In this document: positions 32,543 through 40,726 of the stretch, piece by piece
Numbering within the stretch: the stretch's first letter is position 1
How the letters are laid out: every line of letters starts with the position of its first letter
Origin: a virus
DNA length: 52,456 nt
IMG/VR virus record: IMGVR_UViG_3300034082_002361
Location: 1 to 52,456 of that record
Reading direction: 5' to 3' (one strand)
Translations under genes and position numbers: made by a program
The notes under the pieces: generated by a model
What the model was told of the DNA's origin: nothing
Database searches by the model: none
What the model saw: the letters and a program-made list of their open reading frames with translations, nothing else

Positions 32543-34550
32543 ACCAGGATCCGTGTCCTTGCCAAACTAGATCAATGTTGTAGTCTGATCTGACATCGGA
32601 CTCTGGCCACCACGGTGCATGTGGGTTGTCTGGGCAGGTAAATTTTACTACACAATTGGCTGTCCATTGCCCGTCATTGTTAATTTTAAAATTATATGTG
32701 GCGGCAAATTGATCAGCCAACCTATTTCCGTATTCGTTTAGGTCCCATTCGGGATCAAAAGTCACAGTCATTTCCATGGCTTTTTTGGCTCTGGATCTCC
32801 ATAAAGTACGAATTAATGGCCAAACTTCGTTGACCACAGTCTTAAGAAATACACAATCTAGTGTAGCATCTTTAATGATCTCATAATCAAATTCTTCATA
32901 CGGGATATCTAGATATTGGCCAATGACTGATATATTAGTTTCAAATTTTACATCATAGGTCTTGCTTAACCGAGAATTTTTATCGCCATCAAAATGAAAG
33001 CCCGGCATCTGTTCAATAAAAATATTAAAACTTTTGAATCGTATCAACCTATGAATTTTGGTATTGCCCAGGTCCTTGGTGGCCCAGCCCATGCAGAAAT
33101 ATTTTGGATGTACATTGTAAAAGTCAGGGTCGTCCTGCACTCGTCCAGGACCAATATTCATTGTACCACGGGCCATTGACGTTAGGTTACAGTTTTGTAT
33201 GCGCCAGGCCAGTGTCATTGTTTTGGCAAAGTCCACGGATTCTTCGTTGAGATAGCACAGCATCCAGTTGGTCTGAGCACCAATGTGTACTGACGCACCG
33301 TCGCGCAAGTTCTTTTCCACTTCAGCTATGGTTACGTTTTTACGCATGGCATCAAGCACTCGCTGGCTTCCACTCTCTATTCCGTAGTTCAATGCCATGC
33401 AACCACTGGCAGCCAGATCTTTGTAGTACTCTAGGTCCATGCGCTCGTCGCAGCGAGCATACCCCTCCCACTTGATCTTTAGCCCACGTTCAACCACACC
33501 CAGTGCAAATGCACGAAGTTCGTTGATGTTTCCGTTTACCAAGCTGTCAATAAACCAAAACACGTTGGTGCCATAGGTACGGTATTGATGTTCGACTTCT
33601 TCTAGTATAAACGGCGCCTGTCTACTGCGATACTTCCAGTAGTGTGTTTCCTGACAGAATGTGCATTTGGCCACACAACCACGACTCAGTTCTGAACTGA
33701 TGGCATTGGGTATCATGTAAGCATTGACGTCAAGATCTGAATAGTCCGGAAACGGCAGCTGATCTAGGTTGATCCTTTTTGTTTTGTCTGCGTTGTATTG
33801 ATATTCAGTCAATGGGATTCCATTTTCAATATCGTCTAATAATTGCAGCAGCAATTCCTCACCTTCACCTTTGACCACATGATCAAACTCAGGAAACGGC
33901 TCAGGGTTCCACTGGATATGTGATCCGCCGGCAATAATTTTTGTATTGGGTAAACGTTCTCTAATTTTTCTTGCCAGCCAAAGAGTAGGAAACACGTTGG
34001 TGTAGTACAAACTGAAACCCACAACGTCTGGCTTGAGCTTGATTATTTTTTCAAGGTATTCTTCAAGCACAGGCTCCACATGCCGACTCAGTCTGCGTTC
34101 GTACATGTCGTCAAGCCAAAGATAGTCCCTGGACCCATGTCCTTCATAAGGATCTTCGTCTATTACCTTTTTGAGTTTGTGCCAGGTATCCACGTTCCAA
34201 TCAAACACACTAGTCCGATATCCTGCTGCTCTAGTGACAGCAGCCAATCTTGCAATATTGTACGGAGCAAAGAACACTGCCCATTTGGGCATGAGAATCA
34301 ATGCAATGTGTGTGTGCCGGGTGACATTTTCAATTTTGACCACGGACAAGTTCTTTTGTGCAGCAGGCATGGCATATTTGAGCATGCCTTTGGCAGTGGC
34401 CAGATATTTGTCTTCGGGCATGTCAGGACTGTTAAATTCTTGGTGTAACTCTGCCAACGATTTTGCCATACCGGAATCTACCGGATTGCGCAAGGTTTCT
34501 TGTATGTCTTTGTTTGTACGAATCTGAATAGGAATTATTTTGCCGCTCAT
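32535..34550 (-). CDS. B12-binding-domain radical SAM protein
   Basis: 671 residues on the minus strand. Residues about 80-240 form a cobalamin-binding-like Rossmann domain (PYNIARLAAVTRAAG, VVGFSLYYTNVFPTLWLAR, KIIAGGSHIQWNPEPF, VVKGEGEELL); the DxHxxG histidine motif is not seen, so base-off binding is uncertain. The radical SAM motif is SRGCVAKCTFCQ (C292, C296, C299), followed by YGIESGSQRVL, typical of this class. Members methylate or rearrange unactivated carbons in natural products, lipids or sugars. A late-type box 5 nt before its ATG suggests late leaderless expression. Substrate unknown. Confidence 0.88.
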   Translation of the reverse strand: MSGKIIPIQIRTNKDIQETLRNPVDSGMAKSLAELHQEFNSPDMPEDKYLATAKGMLKYAMPAAQKNLSVVKIENVTRHTHIALILMPKWAVFFAPYNIARLAAVTRAAGYRTSVFDWNVDTWHKLKKVIDEDPYEGHGSRDYLWLDDMYERRLSRHVEPVLEEYLEKIIKLKPDVVGFSLYYTNVFPTLWLARKIRERLPNTKIIAGGSHIQWNPEPFPEFDHVVKGEGEELLLQLLDDIENGIPLTEYQYNADKTKRINLDQLPFPDYSDLDVNAYMIPNAISSELSRGCVAKCTFCQETHYWKYRSRQAPFILEEVEHQYRTYGTNVFWFIDSLVNGNINELRAFALGVVERGLKIKWEGYARCDERMDLEYYKDLAASGCMALNYGIESGSQRVLDAMRKNVTIAEVEKNLRDGASVHIGAQTNWMLCYLNEESVDFAKTMTLAWRIQNCNLTSMARGTMNIGPGRVQDDPDFYNVHPKYFCMGWATKDLGNTKIHRLIRFKSFNIFIEQMPGFHFDGDKNSRLSKTYDVKFETNISVIGQYLDIPYEEFDYEIIKDATLDCVFLKTVVNEVWPLIRTLWRSRAKKAMEMTVTFDPEWDLNEYGNRLADQFAATYNFKINNDGQWTANCVVKFTCPDNPHAPWWPESDVRSDYNIDLVWQGHGSWFN

Positions 34551-34555
34551 GCTGT

Positions 34556-34564
34556 TATTTAAGC
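34556..34564 (-). promoter_or_regulatory. T4-type late promoter (minus strand), leaderless arrangement
   Basis: On the minus strand this reads GCTTAAATA, followed by 5 nt (ACAGC) and the ATG of the B12-type radical SAM gene. Confidence 0.6.
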
Positions 34565-34576
34565 AATATTCTCTGG

Positions 34577-34605
34577 TTGACTCAAAATGCTTATTTTGCT
34601 ACACT
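34577..34605 (+). promoter_or_regulatory. Sigma70-type promoter, probably leaderless
   Basis: TTGACT, 17 bp, TACACT; the ATG of the next gene is at 34612, 6 nt after the -10 box, exactly as at the primase gene. Confidence 0.8.
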
Positions 34606-34611
34606 TAGAGC

Positions 34612-34842
34612 ATGAAAAAACCCATGGTATTCTATCTCAAATGGCTTGCTACATTAGTAACCGCCGCTGGCGCTGTTTGCACCAGCATCAACATGTATCC
34701 TGAAGGGCCTGCCTTGCTGAATCTGGGGTCTTTTATCTGGCTGATTGTGTCCATTATTTGGCGTGAATGGAGTCTGATTGCAATTAATGCAATATTGCTG
34801 CTGATCTATTCTGTGGGATTGATTGTTAAATTAGCAACATAA
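34612..34842 (+). CDS. Small membrane protein
   Basis: 76 residues with two or three hydrophobic helices: FYLKWLATLVTAAGAVCTSI, LLNLGSFIWLIVSIIW and LIAINAILLLIYSVGLIVKL, separated by short charged loops. No function assigned; similar small proteins occur in marine T4-like phages. It is the first gene of the early small-gene cluster and has its own leaderless-type promoter. Confidence 0.7.
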   Translation: MKKPMVFYLKWLATLVTAAGAVCTSINMYPEGPALLNLGSFIWLIVSIIWREWSLIAINAILLLIYSVGLIVKLAT

Positions 34843-34848
34843 AAACGG

Positions 34849-34877
34849 TAGACCAAAAATCGCCATTTTGCTATAAT
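34849..34877 (+). promoter_or_regulatory. Sigma70-type promoter for early small-gene cluster
   Basis: TAGACC, 17 bp, perfect TATAAT. AAGGAG follows before ATG 34910. Confidence 0.75.
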
Positions 34878-34909
34878 GTATGTACAGTAAATAACAAGGA
34901 GCGTAACAA

Positions 34910-35161
34910 ATGACAGAATTCGAAAAAAACTGCTACGGTATGTCCGCAGACGCAATTCGTGAGCAGTACATGAACTGCTTCACAGCAAAGTTCACTGGTA
35001 TGGAGATGGTAGTGATGGGGATTCTGAGTGATTGTCAGGAAATGATATCCATGAATAACCCCAGCATCCCTTCACCCAACTCCAATGAGTATGTGCGTAA
35101 GCAGATGAACATTGCCAAGTTCATCCTGTCGGACATGATGGAAGCTCGGGAGGCAGCGTAA
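34910..35161 (+). CDS. Small early phage protein
   Basis: 83 residues, helical, with a good ribosome binding site (AAGGAGCG). Features CYGMSADAIREQYM and KFILSDMMEAREAA; no domain. First of a run of overlapping small genes (34910-36619) under one sigma70-type promoter, a layout typical of early host-takeover genes in T4-like phages. Stop and next start share TAATG. Confidence 0.65.
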   Translation: MTEFEKNCYGMSADAIREQYMNCFTAKFTGMEMVVMGILSDCQEMISMNNPSIPSPNSNEYVRKQMNIAKFILSDMMEAREAA

Positions 35162-35313
35162 TGGAAGATCAAACTTTAATTGATTGCCTGTACGAAGAAC
35201 TCGTCATGTTGGACGAGCAGGCTGGTTGCTTTGACGAAGTAACTAACCGTTTCATTGATGAGCAGCGTCGTAAACTTTTTAACCAGCTCGTAGAGCTAGA
35301 GGCAGCGCAATGA
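35161..35313 (+). CDS. 50-residue early phage protein
   Basis: Starts in TAATG overlap and ends in an ATGA overlap. Acidic, helical: QTLIDCLYEELVMLDEQAGC then EQRRKLFNQLVELEAAQ. No domain recognised, but the junctions and codon pattern support a real gene. Confidence 0.6.
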   Translation: MEDQTLIDCLYEELVMLDEQAGCFDEVTNRFIDEQRRKLFNQLVELEAAQ

Positions 35314-35492
35314 GTATTCAATATATCGCAGATGGTTACAACAAAGACAACCAGCGTGTGGTTCTTTGGAGAACTGGCAACTATCAATATCAGTTGGAAT
35401 CAGCAGGTACAAACTACGATTTTGAAGCAGAGTATTACGATGCCGTTGCTTTTTTTGAAAAACATGTTGTACAAATTACGGAGACAGCATAA
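35310..35492 (+). CDS. 60-residue early phage protein
   Basis: Beta-rich small protein with aromatic residues (NQRVVLWRTGNYQYQLESAG, FEAEYYDAVAFFEKHV). ATGA overlap with the previous gene and TAATG with the next. No domain recognised. Confidence 0.6.
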   Translation: MSIQYIADGYNKDNQRVVLWRTGNYQYQLESAGTNYDFEAEYYDAVAFFEKHVVQITETA

Positions 35493-35653
35493 TGAGCCAG
35501 TTTAAAGAATTGTTCACTGAAATCAGTTGCATGGATTTCAACGGATACACAGTAGAGCAAATTGCAGACATGGTTGGACTCAGCCCATATCAGGTTGAAG
35601 CAGTACTTAACCAACTACCGTTTGCAGTTAACCAAGAAGCAGTAAATATCTAA
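35492..35653 (+). CDS. 53-residue helix-turn-helix-like protein
   Basis: The segment YTVEQIADMVGLSPYQVEAV has the spacing of a helix-turn-helix (helix, GLS turn, recognition helix), so this may be a small DNA-binding regulator. Start in a TAATG overlap. HTH call is by pattern only. Confidence 0.5.
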   Translation: MSQFKELFTEISCMDFNGYTVEQIADMVGLSPYQVEAVLNQLPFAVNQEAVNI

Positions 35654-35675
35654 TTACGTTTAAGGAAATAGATCA

Positions 35676-35999
35676 GTGACTCCCAAACAAGAATTTATGT
35701 GGGACCATTTATGTAATAACTATCCCAAACTAACACACAAAATGGCTACTGAAATTGCTCAGTCTGATAAACGTTGGTTGCATAGGAAAGCTAATAAATT
35801 TCTAGCAGTAGTTAATACTTGGCCTATACAAGATGCTGTTGGTGCCGTGGCCACTTGGTTAACAATTTATAATATTCCACTTGTTCCAAGAAAATTATCA
35901 AATTTTGATGCATTTCACGAACGTTGTGGCGCTTATATTCATACGTGTAAAAACATAAAAAAATTTCCCATTATTACCGTTAACAAAGAAACGGCATAA
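35676..35999 (+). CDS. Small early phage protein
   Basis: 107 residues from GTG 35676, with TAAGGAAA upstream. Basic and helical (KRWLHRKANKFLAVVN, VATWLTIYNIPLVPRKLSNF). No domain recognised. Confidence 0.55.
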   Translation: MTPKQEFMWDHLCNNYPKLTHKMATEIAQSDKRWLHRKANKFLAVVNTWPIQDAVGAVATWLTIYNIPLVPRKLSNFDAFHERCGAYIHTCKNIKKFPIITVNKETA

Positions 36000-36007
36000 C
36001 TATTATT

Positions 36008-36157
36008 ATGAAAACGGTAAAACCTATTTTGGTACAGCGCACCCGAGCACATCGTGTGTTGTTTGAAACTGGAAGTCCGTTTCGGAGTCGTACAGTGCAA
36101 AACAAAACACGTTATCAGCGTAACCCCAAACACAAGGATCAACGGCATGACACCTGA
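36008..36157 (+). CDS. 49-residue basic phage protein
   Basis: A very basic peptide (MKTVKPILVQRTRAHRVLFE, SPFRSRTVQNKTRYQRNPKH). Proteins of similar size and pattern (FxSPFxxRxVxxK..Y.RNxKH) recur in T4-like phages in my memory. It may bind RNA or DNA. It overlaps the next gene. Confidence 0.6.
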   Translation: MKTVKPILVQRTRAHRVLFETGSPFRSRTVQNKTRYQRNPKHKDQRHDT

Positions 36158-36326
36158 CTACAGACCACGTAATTCTGTACCCATGAGTTTTAACCGCAAA
36201 CGCCAAATCATTGGCAACATTGTAGAAGATTTACACGATCAATATTTTGACATGATCGAACGAGCATTGGCGCATAGCGACATGCAGCATGCCAAAGATG
36301 TGATCATGCATGTGAAGGCCTTGTGA
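36147..36326 (+). CDS. 59-residue early phage protein
   Basis: ATG 36147 lies 11 nt inside the previous gene. Begins MTPDYRPRNSVPMSFNRKRQ and continues with a helical, charged end (MIERALAHSDMQHAKDVIMH). No domain recognised. Stop overlaps the next ATG. Confidence 0.55.
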   Translation: MTPDYRPRNSVPMSFNRKRQIIGNIVEDLHDQYFDMIERALAHSDMQHAKDVIMHVKAL

Positions 36327-36619
36327 TGAACATTGAACAAACTGTAGAAGCAATTCTAGAAGAACGCATAAGTGTTGATCAGCTGGATGCAGAAACCATG
36401 GAAGAAGTGGTAGAATACTTGGCCGAAGCAGCAGATGCCATGCTTGATGGCCCGCATGACGATGCTGCTCGTGCCATGTTGGATATTTTGGATCTGATCG
36501 GCGATGAAGCCGAGCATCGTATCATTGCCATGGACACCGCAGATTTTGAATTTGAAATTGAAGCCAGCGTCGAGCGTGGTAACACCTATTTTGAATTGGC
36601 AGAATACGTGGTACAATAA
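36326..36619 (+). CDS. Acidic small phage protein
   Basis: 97 residues from ATG 36326. Highly acidic and helical (EQTVEAILEERISVDQLDAE, YLAEAADAMLDGPHDDAARA, IGDEAEHRIIAMDTADFEFE). DNA mimicry is conceivable from the charge, but nothing proves it. Last gene before a strong terminator. Confidence 0.6.
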   Translation: MNIEQTVEAILEERISVDQLDAETMEEVVEYLAEAADAMLDGPHDDAARAMLDILDLIGDEAEHRIIAMDTADFEFEIEASVERGNTYFELAEYVVQ

Positions 36620-36642
36620 ATTTGTGTGCAAGGTAGTACTCT

Positions 36643-36668
36643 AAACCCGCCTCAGCGGGTTTCTTTTT
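36643..36668 (+). terminator. Rho-independent terminator
   Basis: AAACCCGC/GCGGGTTT with a CTCA loop, then CTTTTT. Ends the early small-gene cluster. Confidence 0.9.
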
Positions 36669-36676
36669 GCTAAATA
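36669..36676 (+). promoter_or_regulatory. T4-type late promoter, leaderless arrangement
   Basis: GCTAAATA directly after the terminator, with 5 nt (CTCGT) before ATG 36682, the same spacing as at 14148 and on the minus strand at 34556. Confidence 0.65.
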
Positions 36677-36681
36677 CTCGT

Positions 36682-36975
36682 ATGAAGATCACAGATATTA
36701 TCCGCAGCGTACTGGACATTGTTGACGGGGCACAAGCACCTGCAGAGCCCGTGGTTGCTATCAAAATCACTGCCGAGCCCGAAGCCGACCTAATGGACAT
36801 GCAACGTCTTGCTGGCATACTGGCAGACCCAGAATACGCAAATGAACCCAATACAGTTGTTGCTCCAGTTGCAGCAGCATTTCCTGCAGGTGATGATGTA
36901 CATCACAGTAAGAATCCCGCAGATATTAGAACCAATGCACCCAGCATGTACCCAAGCTGGCAAGCTACCAAATAA
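36682..36975 (+). CDS. Conserved late phage protein
   Basis: 97 residues from ATG 36682. N-terminus MKITDIIRSVLDIV is helical, the middle is Ala/Pro-rich, and the end HHSKNPADIRTNAPSMYPSW is a motif I recognise from small structural-region proteins of T4-like cyanophages. Function unknown. It begins a late cluster of structural genes. Confidence 0.65.
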   Translation: MKITDIIRSVLDIVDGAQAPAEPVVAIKITAEPEADLMDMQRLAGILADPEYANEPNTVVAPVAAAFPAGDDVHHSKNPADIRTNAPSMYPSWQATK

Positions 36976-36984
36976 GGAAAACCA

Positions 36985-37278
36985 ATGAGCCAATATTACA
37001 CAATACAAACAATTGACGGCGCAGATACCGCAAAATATCAAACACTACAAACCACTACTAGTGCTACTGTCAGTTCGGTGTTTACTTCTAGACGCATTTT
37101 AATTACCACAGGCAATCTAGCCCAGAGTGTGCAATTTGGTACAGCACCCAGCGTAACTACCAGCAATGGATTTGTTATACCAAGTAATACCACAATGATC
37201 TTTAATTTCAAAGCTGGTAACAAGGTTGCTGCTGCCAGTACTGCTGCTAGTCAGATGAGCATACTTGATCTAGACTAA
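36985..37278 (+). CDS. Small beta-rich structural protein
   Basis: 97 residues, Thr/Ser/Ala-rich with beta pattern (AKYQTLQTTTSATVSSVFTS, RILITTGNLAQSVQFGTA). AAGGAAAACC precedes the ATG. Its place between late genes suggests a virion component. Confidence 0.6.
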   Translation: MSQYYTIQTIDGADTAKYQTLQTTTSATVSSVFTSRRILITTGNLAQSVQFGTAPSVTTSNGFVIPSNTTMIFNFKAGNKVAAASTAASQMSILDLD

Positions 37279-37280
37279 GA

Positions 37281-38465
37281 ATGGGATATACCCCACCATC
37301 ACCGGGTAGAGGCGACCGTAGATTAAATACCACCAACTACGATCATCCTCAAGAAACCAATCTCCTTAATATCCATAAGGCCATGGCCTACAATGATGCT
37401 GGAGAGCCTCACGTCCGTGTTAGTCTCGGCAGTGACAACATTACTATTACAGGTGATGTAAATCTACTTGATACGGTCACAGTTACATCAACTCCTGAAG
37501 CTCCTGTCCACACGCATATAACAGAAGTTGGTACCAGCGGCATACTTGCTGTACCTTATGTGCCTATTCAAGGCACAGTCAGCATTGGCTCAGACGGCAC
37601 AGTTAGTTTATCGGCAAACACATTGTCAGCATTGGAAAACACCACTGTTACTATTAGTGGAACTCCTACCGTCAACATCGGCACTATGCCTGAAGTAGAG
37701 ATTAAAAACGACGCAGGCAATCCAATAACAGTTACAGGCAGTGTGACTACTATTGGTGGTAGTGCTCAAGGTAAACTATGGACCATGCAAGTAGCACAGG
37801 GATTGATTGCCGGACATACTGTAGAACAAGTCACAGGATACAATCCTGCTACATCAGCAGGTGATGCTGTATGGTCAGGTGGAACAGCATATCCGTGGAG
37901 TAGTTTTGTCACAGCACAAACTCTGTATCTAAAAAGTTCTACCAACAATGCAACTGACAGAAGTATGCCATTTCTTATTGACGGATTGGATTCTAGCTAT
38001 AATAATCAAACCGAAGTGGTGACACTAAATGCTTCGGACTCAAGAACAGCAGTCGCATCAACCAAACAATTCTTACGTATTCATAACATATCATGTAATA
38101 ACACAGAAACTAACGTGGGTGACATTCTTACAACTGTTACCTCAGGTAGCGGCACATTGGTTTCTAAAATATCAGCAGGTAGAGGCAGTGCTAGAGCAGG
38201 TGTGTATACCATACCCGCAGGTTATACTGGATACTTGTTCAAAGGTGATGCCAGCTCAACAGCGGCTACTGTGGTAAACTTTATGGCTCGTTATTTTGGT
38301 AAAGCATTTATGGTTGTTCACGTGGCCATTGTGGACAACAGCACTTACATCTACGATTTCCCATTCCCGATGCCATTGCCGGCAAAGACTGATGTGTATA
38401 CTACTATAGAAGCAGGGTCAGGTAAAACGGCTGTGAACTACGAGATACTGTTAGTAGCTAACTAA
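37281..38465 (+). CDS. Virion structural protein
   Basis: 394 residues starting 2 nt after the previous stop. The N-terminal third has beta repeats (NITITGDVNLLDTVTVTSTP, TVSIGSDGTVSLS). The rest is a beta-rich domain with KLWTMQVAQGLIAGHTVEQV, MPFLIDGLDSSYNNQTEVVT and KAFMVVHVAIVDNS, a pattern I associate with structural proteins of T4-like marine phages. No membrane segment or signal peptide. Probably a head or tail accessory protein. Confidence 0.65.
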   Translation: MGYTPPSPGRGDRRLNTTNYDHPQETNLLNIHKAMAYNDAGEPHVRVSLGSDNITITGDVNLLDTVTVTSTPEAPVHTHITEVGTSGILAVPYVPIQGTVSIGSDGTVSLSANTLSALENTTVTISGTPTVNIGTMPEVEIKNDAGNPITVTGSVTTIGGSAQGKLWTMQVAQGLIAGHTVEQVTGYNPATSAGDAVWSGGTAYPWSSFVTAQTLYLKSSTNNATDRSMPFLIDGLDSSYNNQTEVVTLNASDSRTAVASTKQFLRIHNISCNNTETNVGDILTTVTSGSGTLVSKISAGRGSARAGVYTIPAGYTGYLFKGDASSTAATVVNFMARYFGKAFMVVHVAIVDNSTYIYDFPFPMPLPAKTDVYTTIEAGSGKTAVNYEILLVAN

Positions 38466-38466
38466 T

Positions 38467-38772
38467 ATGAGTTTCCTAGTAGCCAACCTTCCACCCGTAC
38501 ATTGCTTTGTGCGTAGAGAATTCCTCTATGATTTTAAAAGCGGCCACGGTGAGTACGAGCCCTGCATATGGGTATCAATCAAAAGCCTACGCAGCCAAGC
38601 ATTTCGTATAGAAGCCTACTTGCCACGCTATGGTGCCTTATATGAAATAGACTTTAGCCAACAGTTGGGCAGAACTATAGCGGGTGTGTCAGACATATGG
38701 TGTTTGGCAGCGTTAGCCACTACCAACAACGATGATGCTGTGGGCATTGTAAACTGGCAGGAGCATAATTAA
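38467..38772 (+). CDS. Conserved small phage protein
   Basis: 101 residues. FVRREFLYDFKSGHGEYEPC and IWVSIKSLRSQAFRIEAYLP resemble a protein conserved in T4-like cyanophages without assigned function. One base separates it from the previous stop. Confidence 0.65.
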   Translation: MSFLVANLPPVHCFVRREFLYDFKSGHGEYEPCIWVSIKSLRSQAFRIEAYLPRYGALYEIDFSQQLGRTIAGVSDIWCLAALATTNNDDAVGIVNWQEHN

Positions 38773-38803
38773 TTGGTTTGGTTAGAAGATTAAATCAAAA
38801 CAG

Positions 38804-38832
38804 TTGACCCGCCAGCAATAAACTGCTATAGT
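38804..38832 (+). promoter_or_regulatory. Sigma70-type promoter
   Basis: TTGACC, 17 bp, TATAGT, in the gap before the membrane protein gene at 38862. A late-type box follows at 38848. Confidence 0.7.
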
Positions 38833-38847
38833 AACCACACTATTCTA

Positions 38848-38855
38848 AATAAATA
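38848..38855 (+). promoter_or_regulatory. T4-type late promoter, nearly leaderless
   Basis: AATAAATA with 6 nt before ATG 38862; an overlapping TTCTAAATA upstream (38843-38851) is an alternative. Confidence 0.6.
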
Positions 38856-38861
38856 CTGACT

Positions 38862-40376
38862 ATGATATTCGGTTACTTAATGATGGTAATTGCCATCACC
38901 ATTAGTGCAATTGCTGCCTGGTATTCAGTTGAAGGCCTAACAGCCATCTTTGCCGCAGCCGTGGTGCCTGTTATTATCATGGGCGGTGCACTAGAAGCTG
39001 GTAAAATTACTGCCACAGTTTGGTTGCATAACAACTGGGCTAGAATTTCGTGGGCATACAAAACCTATCTTATTCCGGCCATTGTGTTCCTGATGCTGTT
39101 GACCAGTATGGGCATCTTTGGATTCCTAAGCAAAGCACACAGTGACCAAAATCTAGTCAGCGGTGATGCAATGAGTAAAGTTGCCATCTACGACGAACAA
39201 ATCAAAACCGAAAAAGACAACATAGACGCAAACAAACGAGCATTACAACAAATGGATGCACAAGTAGATAGCTTACTTGGTCGTACAGATACTGAACGTG
39301 GTGCTGAAAGAGCTGTGCTGGTACGTAAACAGCAGGCCCGGGAACGTTCCAGTCTACAAACAGAAATTGTCACAGCACAAAAGAAGATTGCCCGACTACA
39401 ACAAGAACGTGCGCCATTGGCAGCAGAGTTTAGAAAGATCGAAGCCGATGTTGGTCCAGTAAAATATATTGCAGCCTTCGTCTACGGTGACAATCCGGAT
39501 GCTAATGTATTGGAACGTGCTGTGAGTTGGATCATTATTCTTATTGTTATAGTTTTTGATCCATTGGCTCTATGTTTAATTCTAGCATCCAATAAACAAC
39601 TAGAATGGGCAAGAGAAGATAAAGTTCGGGCACACAATGAGGAAGAACAAACTGTTCCGACCGTGGCTGCGACTGAAGAACCACCGGCCGAGTCGCCACC
39701 TCATTACGAACCCGACGATGCTCCTTTAACTGAAGAACAGTTAGAGCAGATACGAATTATTGCTGCCAATGCTGCTGTAGACCAGTTAGAGCCGGCTGAG
39801 CCTGTGACCGAAGTCATTGAACCAGAGGCAATTCCAGAGCAGATCCAAACTGTTAACTTAGATGAAACGCTGCCGCAAGTTGAAGTCACACAACCGCCAG
39901 CTCAGGACACGGTATCGGCCACCGAGGCGCTACCACCTGAAGAGCCTCTTCCTGTTGATGTATTCAACACCCCAGTTCGACGCGGTGCAGATTATGCTGT
40001 CAGATATCGTGGCAAGGTGTATAACCTAGATGCATTTACCAAGTTGCATCCGGACTTGTCCATACAAGCAGATAACCAAAAAGCAAGTGTCACTGCTGGT
40101 CAATGTGGATTCGGGGATGCATTTCCTGCTGCACCTGCCAAAGGCGATATGTTTATTCGTACAGATTACTTGCCTGAGCAATTGTACAAATGGAATGGAT
40201 CCAAATGGATTGAGATAGACAAGAATTCAACTGATTCCTACACTTATAACCAGGCATACATACAGCACCTGATTGCCAAACTGGAAGCTGGTGAATACGA
40301 AATTGAAGATCTGAGTGCTGCTGAACAGTCACAGGTCGAACAACAAATTGAAGATATTTTGAAGAAAAATGCATAG
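38862..40376 (+). CDS. Large membrane protein with coiled coil and C-terminal globular domain
   Basis: 504 residues. Helices at about 5-45 (two hydrophobic segments) and 68-90 (IPAIVFLMLLTSMGIFGFL) are followed by a long charged coiled coil (KTEKDNIDANKRALQQMDAQ, LQTEIVTAQKKIARLQQERA), another hydrophobic helix (WIIILIVIVFDPLALCLIL), a Pro/Glu-rich linker and a C-terminal domain with GDMFIRTDYLPEQLYKWNGS. Similar proteins appear beside structural genes in large T4-like phages. A role in membrane attachment during infection or as a virion component is possible. Both early- and late-type promoters precede it. Confidence 0.6.
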   Translation: MIFGYLMMVIAITISAIAAWYSVEGLTAIFAAAVVPVIIMGGALEAGKITATVWLHNNWARISWAYKTYLIPAIVFLMLLTSMGIFGFLSKAHSDQNLVSGDAMSKVAIYDEQIKTEKDNIDANKRALQQMDAQVDSLLGRTDTERGAERAVLVRKQQARERSSLQTEIVTAQKKIARLQQERAPLAAEFRKIEADVGPVKYIAAFVYGDNPDANVLERAVSWIIILIVIVFDPLALCLILASNKQLEWAREDKVRAHNEEEQTVPTVAATEEPPAESPPHYEPDDAPLTEEQLEQIRIIAANAAVDQLEPAEPVTEVIEPEAIPEQIQTVNLDETLPQVEVTQPPAQDTVSATEALPPEEPLPVDVFNTPVRRGADYAVRYRGKVYNLDAFTKLHPDLSIQADNQKASVTAGQCGFGDAFPAAPAKGDMFIRTDYLPEQLYKWNGSKWIEIDKNSTDSYTYNQAYIQHLIAKLEAGEYEIEDLSAAEQSQVEQQIEDILKKNA

Positions 40377-40716
40377 TAACTTTATAACTCCTCCGGACTT
40401 TGTAGATGATGATTTGCACACTGTCACTGTGGTTGATGCCACAGTTGATGAAGTGGAGCTGTTGGCCAACATGTGCAAAGTCAGTCCTAACGTGTACAAC
40501 ATATACCTGTATCGAACTGAAATGAACGAACTGACCTGGCTTGATCAATCCATTGCCCGGTCAGCAGCGGTCATTGTTGGTAACACTGTGGCTGAGTTGG
40601 ATTTTTTATACAAACTAGCGAATACCTACTACTACGGTGATGCCACATACCTGACCCCGGCCACCAAAGTAAACAGTGTACTAGATTATTTTGGTTTGCA
40701 GAACCAAACCAAATAA
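40369..40716 (+). CDS. Conserved small phage protein
   Basis: 115 residues, overlapping the previous gene by 8 nt. VELLANMCKVSPNVYNIYLY and ELDFLYKLANTYYYGDATYL suggest an alpha/beta fold with a Rossmann-like or TIR-like layout (AVIVGNTVAELDFLY), but no family is certain. Confidence 0.55.
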   Translation: MHSNFITPPDFVDDDLHTVTVVDATVDEVELLANMCKVSPNVYNIYLYRTEMNELTWLDQSIARSAAVIVGNTVAELDFLYKLANTYYYGDATYLTPATKVNSVLDYFGLQNQTK

Positions 40717-40719
40717 ATA
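40712..40719 (+). promoter_or_regulatory. T4-type late promoter candidate, near-leaderless
   Basis: AATAAATA overlapping the upstream stop, 7 nt before ATG 40727. Confidence 0.5.
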
Positions 40720-40726
40720 TTCAACT

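Noticed and set aside
34080-34448. Plus-strand open frame over the 5' end of the B12-type radical SAM gene
   Set aside because: Antisense shadow of a well-supported protein; no start signal.
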